NCBI GenBank assembly: GCA_040902705.1 | Contig: JBBDWT010000042.1 | Location: forward strand, 1 to 7,006 | Reading direction: 5' to 3' | Length of the DNA: 7,006 bases | Source of the DNA: DATBSK01 sp040902705 | GTDB taxonomy: Bacteria; Actinomycetota; Acidimicrobiia; IMCC26256; PALSA-555 | Shown: positions 1-4,447 of the stretch, piece after piece | Layout: each line of letters begins with the position of its first letter | Position numbering within the stretch: position 1 is the stretch's first letter | The notes under the pieces: generated by a model | What the model saw: only the letters and a program-made list of their open reading frames with translations | Told to the model about the DNA's origin: nothing | The model's database searches: none | Translations under genes and position numbers: made by a program

Positions 1-11
1 CATGAAAGGAA

Positions 12-47
12 GGGGCGGTCGGGGCGGTCGGGGCGGTCGGGGCGGTC
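12..47. repeat. 9-bp tandem repeat, four perfect copies (G-quadruplex pattern)
   Basis: Four exact copies of GGGGCGGTC lie at 12-20, 21-29, 30-38 and 39-47. The last copy runs into the stop codon of the minus-strand BKACE gene at 46-48. On the plus strand the copies give G4 runs at 12-15, 21-24, 30-33 and 39-42, separated by identical 5-nt loops, which fits the standard intramolecular G-quadruplex pattern. The BKACE mRNA would carry the C-rich complement in its 3' untranslated region, so the G-rich strand is the template strand. Quadruplex formation is inferred from pattern only. Confidence 0.9.
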
Positions 48-984
48 AGTCGTCGGGGTCGGCGTGGTCGGGGGGCTCGGGGGCGGTGCGGGGGAGGTCG
101 AGGATCTCGACGGTCTCCGAGGTGTCGGCGAGGTCGCGGCCGACGTCGGCGCAGAGCGCGGCCGCCTCGCGCACGAGCTCCTCGTTCGTCGGCTGACGGT
201 CGCCGGCGTAGTCCTCGAGCCCGACGTGCAGGTGCGCGCCGCGTTCGAGCGCGATCCTCGCGATCGGGCTGGCGATCAGGTCGCCTCCGATCACCGCGAC
301 CGACCACGGCAATGTGCATCCGTCGAGCAGCTCGCAGTACGCGTCGAGCGCGGTGACCGTCGGCGGGAGCCCGAACGTCGCACCGCCCTGCTGGCCGACG
401 CTCGTCGGATACCCCCAGTCGCCACCGAAGTACAGCTTGACCATGGCGCCCTGCGGCAGACGCCCCGCGCGGTGCCACGCGAGCGCGGTGCGCAACCAGC
501 CGGGCTCGAAGATCGCCATCGACGGGCCGAGCCGCAGGCCGCGACACACCGCGGCCTGGTGGTGGATGTCGCCGAACGAGTTCGCGTACACGAAGCCGGG
601 CGCGGCGGGCAGCCCGTCCTCGCCGATGCCCCCGAGGTTCACCGAGCCCGGGTCGATGATGCCGATGCGCAGCCACCCGGTCGCGGCGAGCGGCGCCATG
701 TGCGCGAACGCGCCCTCCACCCCCGGCCCGAAGTTCGTCGTCGGGTAGAGGAGCGCGTCCTCGCGCTCGGCGAACACCGGCTTCCACCCCTCGAAGTACC
801 GGTCCGCCGCCTGCTGGCCCGGCACGCCCACCACGTCGCAGTGGTTGTGCACGATCGCCGCGCCCGCCTCGAAGCACGCGAGCGCGTCCGCCGCGATCTC
901 CTCGGGCAGGCGGGGGACGTTCGGGTTGCGCTCCTTGGTCGTCGTGCCATTGATCGCCGCTTCGATGATGACGGGCTCGGCCAC
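46..984 (-). CDS. BKACE (DUF849) family beta-keto acid cleavage enzyme
   Basis: This 312-residue protein matches the BKACE family (relatives of Kce, 3-keto-5-aminohexanoate cleavage enzyme). These zinc enzymes take a beta-keto acid plus acetyl-CoA and yield acetoacetate plus a shortened CoA ester. They are TIM-barrel proteins of about 270-320 residues and are cytoplasmic. Visible hallmarks are the N-terminal strand with N12-G13, the zinc motif H46-N-H48 after AGAAIV, and the late V-G-L-E257-D motif that supplies the remaining zinc ligand. The start is GTG at 984-982, supported by a strong Shine-Dalgarno 5 nt upstream. By my alignment from memory, the residue equivalent to Kce Glu14 is Thr15, so the substrate is probably not that of Kce. 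The gene is divergent from the acyl-CoA dehydrogenase. The C-terminal tail is Pro/Asp-rich and runs into the 9-bp repeat. Family assignment is confident; substrate is unknown. Confidence 0.9.
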   Translation of the reverse strand: MAEPVIIEAAINGTTTKERNPNVPRLPEEIAADALACFEAGAAIVHNHCDVVGVPGQQAADRYFEGWKPVFAEREDALLYPTTNFGPGVEGAFAHMAPLAATGWLRIGIIDPGSVNLGGIGEDGLPAAPGFVYANSFGDIHHQAAVCRGLRLGPSMAIFEPGWLRTALAWHRAGRLPQGAMVKLYFGGDWGYPTSVGQQGGATFGLPPTVTALDAYCELLDGCTLPWSVAVIGGDLIASPIARIALERGAHLHVGLEDYAGDRQPTNEELVREAAALCADVGRDLADTSETVEILDLPRTAPEPPDHADPDD

Positions 985-989
985 GTCGT

Positions 990-998
990 CCCCCCTTC
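990..998 (-). promoter_or_regulatory. Ribosome binding site of the BKACE gene
   Basis: On the minus strand GAAGGGGGG is followed by 5 nt (ACGAC) and then GTG. This purine-rich Shine-Dalgarno-like element fixes the GTG start at 984, which matters because no ATG is present there. Confidence 0.65.
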
Positions 999-1042
999 GA
1001 GACGCCTCGCGCCGCGTCGCCGCGCGTTCGAGGTCGGGGCTG

Positions 1043-1052
1043 ACATTAGAGT
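1043..1052. promoter_or_regulatory. Candidate divergent promoter, overlapping -10 boxes
   Basis: The 77-bp gap between the two divergent genes (985-1061) is almost all G/C except for an A/T-rich island here. On the plus strand TAGAGT (1047-1052) fits TANNNT and ends 9 nt before the ATG at 1062, a spacing that would give a leaderless or nearly leaderless acyl-CoA dehydrogenase mRNA. On the minus strand TAATGT (plus 1043-1048) fits the same pattern and would serve the BKACE gene with a leader of roughly 50 nt. No convincing -35 box or operator was found. These are pattern matches only. Confidence 0.35.
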
Positions 1053-1061
1053 GCCCGCCGG

Positions 1062-2237
1062 ATGCTGATCGACCTCTCGCCCGAGCAGCGCGCCCTCCAG
1101 GTCGAGCTGCGCGACTACTTCGCGTCGCTGATGACGCCCCAGCGCCGGGCGAGCCTGACGGGCGGGGAGGCCGGCGGCGAGGCCTACCGCGAGGTCGTCC
1201 GCCAGATGGGCGCCGATGGTTGGCTCGGCGTCGGGTGGCCCGAGGAGTACGGCGGCCAGGGCCGCACCGCGCTCGAGCAGTACATCTTCTTCGACGAGGC
1301 GAACCGGGCCGGCGTCCCGATGCCGCTGGTGACGCTCAACACCGTCGGGCCGACGCTGCGCATGTACGGCTCCGAGGAGCAGAAGCAGGAGTACCTCCCG
1401 AAGATCCTCGCCGGCGAGATCCACTTCGCCATCGGCTACTCCGAGCCGGGTGCCGGGACCGACCTCGCCGCGCTGCGCACCCGCGCGATCCGCGACGGCG
1501 ACGAGTACGTCATCAACGGCCAGAAGGTGTTCACGACGGGCGGCCACGACGCCGACGTCATCTGGCTCGCGTGCCGCACCGACCCGGACGCGCCGAAGCA
1601 CAAGGGCATCTCGATCATCCTCGTGCCGACCGACGTCGCCGGCTTCAAGCACACGCCGATCCACACGCTCGGCGGTGGGCACACGAACGCGACGTACTAC
1701 GAAGACGTGCGCGTGCCCGCGGCGAACCTCGTCGGCGAGGAGAACTCGGGCTGGAAGCTCATCACGCGCCAGCTCAACCACGAGCGCGTCGCGCTCGGCC
1801 CGGCCGGGCGGATCGAGCGGCCGCTGCAGGACGTGCTCGCCTGGGCGAAGCAGACGCGTCGCGCCGATGGGCGCCTCGTGATCGACGACGAGTGGGTGCG
1901 GACGTCGCTCGCGCGCGTCCACGCCGTCACCGAGGCGTTGAAGCTCGCGAACTGGCGCGTCGCCGCCGCGCTCGACGAGGGCAACCTCAATCCGGCCGAC
2001 GCGTCGGCGATGAAGGTGCTCGGCACCGAGCAGCAGTGGCGGTGCCTGCGGTTGCTGCTCGACATCGTCGGGGCGGAGGGCTACCTCGCCGACGGCTCAC
2101 CGGGCGCGGTGCTGCACGGCCAGCTCGAGCAGGCGTATCGCCACGCGCCCGTCGGCACGTTCGGTGGCGGCGTCAACGAGGTCCAGCGCGAGATCATCGC
2201 CATGGCCGGCCTCGACATGCCCCGCGCCCCCCGCTGA
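1062..2237 (+). CDS. Acyl-CoA dehydrogenase, FadE26 (ChsE4)-like
   Basis: This 391-residue flavoprotein would introduce an alpha-beta double bond into an acyl-CoA, passing electrons to an electron-transfer flavoprotein. The FAD/substrate segment I124-GYSEPGAGTD134 and the C-terminal F367-GGGVNEVQR376 are typical. At the position of the usual C-terminal catalytic glutamate (MCAD Glu376) there is Gly369. Instead a glutamate, E241, sits in LNHERV, the place used by isovaleryl-CoA dehydrogenase and by FadE26. As I recall it, FadE26 of the cholesterol side-chain pathway is similar along its whole length, including the N-terminal SLMTP segment, EYGGQGR and the NHERVAL motif. FadE26 works as a heterotetramer with FadE27; no partner gene lies beside this one. 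The ATG has no Shine-Dalgarno but has a TANNNT box 9 nt upstream. Family certain; sterol substrate is an inference. Confidence 0.93.
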   Translation: MLIDLSPEQRALQVELRDYFASLMTPQRRASLTGGEAGGEAYREVVRQMGADGWLGVGWPEEYGGQGRTALEQYIFFDEANRAGVPMPLVTLNTVGPTLRMYGSEEQKQEYLPKILAGEIHFAIGYSEPGAGTDLAALRTRAIRDGDEYVINGQKVFTTGGHDADVIWLACRTDPDAPKHKGISIILVPTDVAGFKHTPIHTLGGGHTNATYYEDVRVPAANLVGEENSGWKLITRQLNHERVALGPAGRIERPLQDVLAWAKQTRRADGRLVIDDEWVRTSLARVHAVTEALKLANWRVAAALDEGNLNPADASAMKVLGTEQQWRCLRLLLDIVGAEGYLADGSPGAVLHGQLEQAYRHAPVGTFGGGVNEVQREIIAMAGLDMPRAPR

Positions 2238-2253
2238 CCCTCCCACTCCATCC

Positions 2254-2302
2254 CGCGTTGGCACGTTGAGGTGTACTCCTTACGCCTGAGCGCACCAACG
2301 CG
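2254..2302. terminator. Long imperfect hairpin between convergent genes (candidate bidirectional terminator)
   Basis: The arms 2254-2275 and 2281-2302 pair around a 5-nt loop (CTCCT). In plus-strand RNA there are 17 Watson-Crick and 2 G-U pairs in 22 positions: an outer 8-bp block CGCGTTGG/CCAACGCG, a 4-bp block, and an inner 7-bp block. In minus-strand RNA the same count holds, with different wobble positions. It starts 16 nt after the acyl-CoA dehydrogenase stop and lies 31 nt beyond the stop of the convergent gene. No T-tract follows on either side, so it would be a U-less terminator or an mRNA-end stabiliser. Confidence 0.5.
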
Positions 2303-2310
2303 CCGTTGGT
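2294..2310. repeat. Perfect 7-3-7 palindrome overlapping the long hairpin
   Basis: ACCAACG (2294-2300) and CGTTGGT (2304-2310) are perfect inverted repeats around CGC. The left half is also the 3' arm of the longer hairpin 2254-2302, so the two structures exclude each other in one RNA. Besides an RNA hairpin it could be a protein-binding palindrome, but its position between two gene ends argues against an operator. Confidence 0.5.
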
Positions 2311-2333
2311 CAAGGCGGTGGTCAGGGCGGGGA

Positions 2334-2699
2334 TCAGCCGGTCGACGCCGTCGGGTGGGCGAGGACCTCGCGCAGGGCGGCGTACGCCGTCGCGCCGGCG
2401 GGCCAGCCGGCGTAGAACGACAGGTGGAGCACCCACTCGTGGAGCTCGTCGGCGCTGAGGTCGCCCGACGACATCGCGGCGCTGAGGTGGGCGACGAGCG
2501 GCTCCTTGAAGCCGCGGGTCGCGATCACCGTCATCGACGTGAGCCGGCGGTCACGCCGGGCGAGCCCGGGCCGGGCCCACACCCCGCCGAAGACCGTGTC
2601 GGTCGTCGCCTCCGTGTAAGGGTCGGTGATGGGAGGTGCGTCGAAGCGCATGACCTCCTGCCACATGCTCTCCGCCTTGGCACGCGCGTCATCGGCCAT
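2334..2699 (-). CDS. Carboxymuconolactone decarboxylase (CMD) family protein
   Basis: This 121-residue all-helical protein matches the CMD family (PcaC and AhpD relatives). The PcaC-like core is visible: F37-GGVWARPGL46, then R48-RDRRLTSM, H71 in the segment VAHLSAAMSSG, and D84-ELHEWVLHLSFYAGWPA101. PcaC decarboxylates 4-carboxymuconolactone in the protocatechuate branch of the beta-ketoadipate pathway, but many solitary homologues act on other lactones or have no known role. There is no cysteine at all, so the CxxC peroxidase activity of AhpD is excluded. The ATG at 2699 has no Shine-Dalgarno; a TANNNT box lies 7 nt upstream, which suggests a leaderless mRNA. It is divergent from the SDR operon across only 41 bp, so the two may be regulated together. 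No other gene of the protocatechuate pathway is in the window. Family is confident; exact reaction is not. Confidence 0.87.
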   Translation of the reverse strand: MADDARAKAESMWQEVMRFDAPPITDPYTEATTDTVFGGVWARPGLARRDRRLTSMTVIATRGFKEPLVAHLSAAMSSGDLSADELHEWVLHLSFYAGWPAGATAYAALREVLAHPTASTG

Positions 2700-2706
2700 G
2701 CGTGCG

Positions 2707-2712
2707 AACCTA
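2707..2712 (-). promoter_or_regulatory. Candidate -10 box for a leaderless CMD-family mRNA
   Basis: On the minus strand TAGGTT fits TANNNT and is followed by exactly 7 nt before the ATG at 2699. That spacing would place transcription initiation at or next to the start codon, as in leaderless actinobacterial genes. No matching Shine-Dalgarno is present for this gene. No equally good -10 for the divergent SDR operon was found in the 41-bp gap, so its promoter may lie inside the CMD coding region. Confidence 0.4.
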
Positions 2713-2727
2713 TCCGACTCACGATCC

Positions 2728-2734
2728 AGGAGGG
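2728..2734 (+). promoter_or_regulatory. Ribosome binding site that fixes the first SDR start
   Basis: AGGAGGG is a near-perfect Shine-Dalgarno 6 nt before the ATG at 2741. It decides that start over an in-frame GTG at 2702, which would add 13 residues with no relation to the SDR fold. Confidence 0.85.
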
Positions 2735-2740
2735 AGCGCC

Positions 2741-3601
2741 ATGCCCGCGCTCGACGGGTACGCAGTGCTGGTCACCGGTGGAGGGAGCGGCATCGGCGAG
2801 GGGTGCGCAGCCGCGCTCGCCCGCGACGGCGCGACCGTCACGATCTGCGGCCGCACCCAGGAGAAGCTCGAGGCGGCCGCGGAGCGACTGCGCGCCGTCG
2901 CCGCGCCGGGCGCGCAGATCGAGACGATCGCCGCCGACGTCACGGTGGAGGACGAGGTGCGCGCCGCGGTCGAGCGTGCCGCCGCGCCAACGAGCGCGCT
3001 GCACGGCGTCATCGCATCGGCCGGCGGGTCGCTGCACCTCGGGCCGGTGCACCTCGCGGATGCCGAGGCGTTCCGCGCGACGGTCGAGCTCAACGTCATG
3101 GGGACGTTCCTGCCGCTGAAGCACAGCGCGCCCCTCCTCGCGCAGACGCAGGGGTCGTTCGTCGGCGTCTCGTCGCACGCGGGGCTCGACCCGTTCCGCT
3201 TCATGGGCGCGTACGGTGCCGGCAAGGCCGGGCTCGAGCACCTCGTGCGGGTCGCGGCGAACGAGCTCGGCCCGTCGCGGGTGCGCGTCAACGTCGTGCG
3301 CCCGGGGATCATCGACGACGAGCTCATGGGCGCGATCACCGCCGGCGGGCCGGTGCTCGACAGCTACCTCGAGGAGATCCCGCTCGGCCGGGTCGGCGAG
3401 GTCGACGACGTGGCGACGCTCGCTCGCTTCCTCATCGGGCCCGACTCCACCTGGATCACCGGGCAGTGCATCAGCGTCGACGGTGGGCAGTCGCTGCGCC
3501 AGGGCGCCGACTACGGCTACTTCGCCGAGATGGCCTACGGCCAGGATCCGGGGTGGTCGCTCGTCGTCGACGCCGAGCGCGATGCGGCGGGCGACGCCTG
3601 A
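2741..3601 (+). CDS. Short-chain dehydrogenase/reductase, classical type, probably NADP(H)-dependent
   Basis: This 286-residue protein is a classical SDR with a Rossmann fold, interconverting an alcohol and a ketone or acting as an enoyl/ketoacyl reductase. It shows the cofactor loop T12-GGGSGIG19, structural N118 in LNVMG, catalytic S145, and Y158-GAGK162. At the end of the second beta strand there is G37-R38 instead of an acidic residue, a pattern usually linked to NADP(H). It has the FabG-like late segment PLGRVGEVDDVA and a SVDGG motif. A C-terminal extension of about 35 residues, rich in aromatic and acidic residues, follows that motif. The stop overlaps the next gene's ATG by one base (TGATG), so translation is likely coupled. 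It heads a probable three-gene operon. The substrate cannot be read from the sequence; a CoA ester or steroid-like alcohol would fit the neighbours. Confidence 0.93.
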   Translation: MPALDGYAVLVTGGGSGIGEGCAAALARDGATVTICGRTQEKLEAAAERLRAVAAPGAQIETIAADVTVEDEVRAAVERAAAPTSALHGVIASAGGSLHLGPVHLADAEAFRATVELNVMGTFLPLKHSAPLLAQTQGSFVGVSSHAGLDPFRFMGAYGAGKAGLEHLVRVAANELGPSRVRVNVVRPGIIDDELMGAITAGGPVLDSYLEEIPLGRVGEVDDVATLARFLIGPDSTWITGQCISVDGGQSLRQGADYGYFAEMAYGQDPGWSLVVDAERDAAGDA

Positions 3602-4425
3602 TGGACGTCGACGGAACGGTCGCAGTCATCACCGGCGGCGCGAGCGGCATCGGCCGCGCGACCGCCCTCGAGCTCGCGCGGCGGGGCGCGGACGTCGTCG
3701 TCGCCGATGTCAACGGAGCGCGGATCGACGAGGTGCGCGCGGAGGTCGAGGCGCTCGGGCGCCGCTACCTCGGTGTGCTCTGCGACGTTGCCGACGACGC
3801 GAGCGTCGCGGCGATGCGCGACGAGGCCCTCGACACGATGGGGCACGTCGACATCGTGATGAGCAACGCGGGCGTCGCCATGATCGGCCCGCCCGAGGGC
3901 CTCTCCATGCAGGAGTGGGACTGGATCCTCCAGATCAACCTCTACGGCGTGATCCGGAACGTGCGCGCGTTCATCCCGCACCTCGTCGAGCGCGGTAGTG
4001 GCTACGTCGTCAACACCGCCTCGGTCGCCGGGCTGTACGCCTACTCGTGGGACCACCCCGCCTACATCACGGCGAAGTCGGGTGTGGTCGGCTTCACGGA
4101 GTCGATCGCGCTGTATCTCAAGCCACTCGGGATCGGCGTGTCGGTGCTGTGTCCGTCGCTCGTCGCCACCAACATTGGTGAGACCGCGCGCTTCGGTGGG
4201 ATCGACGACATCTCACGCTGGATGGCGCCCATGCCGTTCGAGGAGCCGCTCGACGCGGATGCGGTGGGACCGATGGTGGCCGATGCGATCCGAGACGAGC
4301 GCTATCTGATCCTCACCGATCCCGCGGCGATCCGCGAGCGCATGGCGCGACGGGGCGCCGACCTCGACGCGTTCGTCGACGCGCAGATCGCCGAGCTCCC
4401 GCCACCTCCGAAGCTGTACCCGTGA
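3601..4425 (+). CDS. Short-chain dehydrogenase/reductase, classical type, probably NAD(H)-dependent
   Basis: This 274-residue protein is a second classical SDR. Visible are T11-GGASGIG18, S88-NAG91 (the NNAG-type motif), N113 in INLYG, catalytic S141, and Y155-ITAK159. Asp36 sits at the end of the second beta strand, the usual marker for NAD(H). That is opposite to the preceding SDR, which has Gly-Arg there. S141 and Y155 are 14 residues apart, because of a small insertion with two Tyr and a Trp that may line the substrate pocket. The C-terminal third (after VLCPSLVATNIGET) lacks the SVDGG ending of FabG-like enzymes and ends in a proline-rich tail. The ATG overlaps the upstream stop by one base and has no ribosome site of its own, so it is probably translated by reinitiation. 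Substrate unknown; oxidation direction is suggested by the NAD preference only. Confidence 0.92.
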   Translation: MDVDGTVAVITGGASGIGRATALELARRGADVVVADVNGARIDEVRAEVEALGRRYLGVLCDVADDASVAAMRDEALDTMGHVDIVMSNAGVAMIGPPEGLSMQEWDWILQINLYGVIRNVRAFIPHLVERGSGYVVNTASVAGLYAYSWDHPAYITAKSGVVGFTESIALYLKPLGIGVSVLCPSLVATNIGETARFGGIDDISRWMAPMPFEEPLDADAVGPMVADAIRDERYLILTDPAAIRERMARRGADLDAFVDAQIAELPPPPKLYP

Positions 4426-4433
4426 TCGCGAGC

Positions 4434-4447
4434 ATGCCTGATGCCTG
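4434..4447 (+). repeat. 7-bp tandem duplication of the start codon region
   Basis: ATGCCTG occurs twice in direct succession (4434-4440 and 4441-4447). The second copy holds the true ATG of the fusion gene. The first ATG is out of frame and opens a 4-codon reading frame (MPDA) that ends at TGA 4446-4448, overlapping the true start. Confidence 0.85.

Noticed and set aside
1..4. ATG on the minus strand at the very left edge as the start of a gene downstream of BKACE
   Set aside because: The preceding bases on that strand are pyrimidine-rich with no ribosome site, and no codons are visible beyond it.
996..1033. TTCGAG direct repeats (996-1001, 1027-1032) and an imperfect CCTCG/CGAGG inverted repeat as a regulator operator
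   Set aside because: Pairing fails after 5 bp and such short matches are expected by chance in this G/C-rich gap. No regulator gene is nearby.
64..1068. Long plus-strand frame of 334 codons opposite the BKACE gene
   Set aside because: It is Arg/Val/Glu-rich with no recognisable domain and lies antisense to a clear BKACE protein; typical of GC-rich shadow frames.
639..1922. 427-codon minus-strand frame across the divergent promoter and the acyl-CoA dehydrogenase
   Set aside because: It spans two real genes on different strands, is dominated by Arg/Ala/Asp, and shows no family motif.
2334..2699. AhpD-type alkylhydroperoxidase
   Set aside because: The protein contains no cysteine, so the CxxC redox centre of AhpD is absent.
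2702..2740. Earlier GTG start for the first SDR, adding 13 residues
   Set aside because: The strong AGGAGGG at 2728-2734 is placed for the ATG at 2741 and would lie inside the coding region otherwise. SDRs normally begin a few residues before the Rossmann strand.
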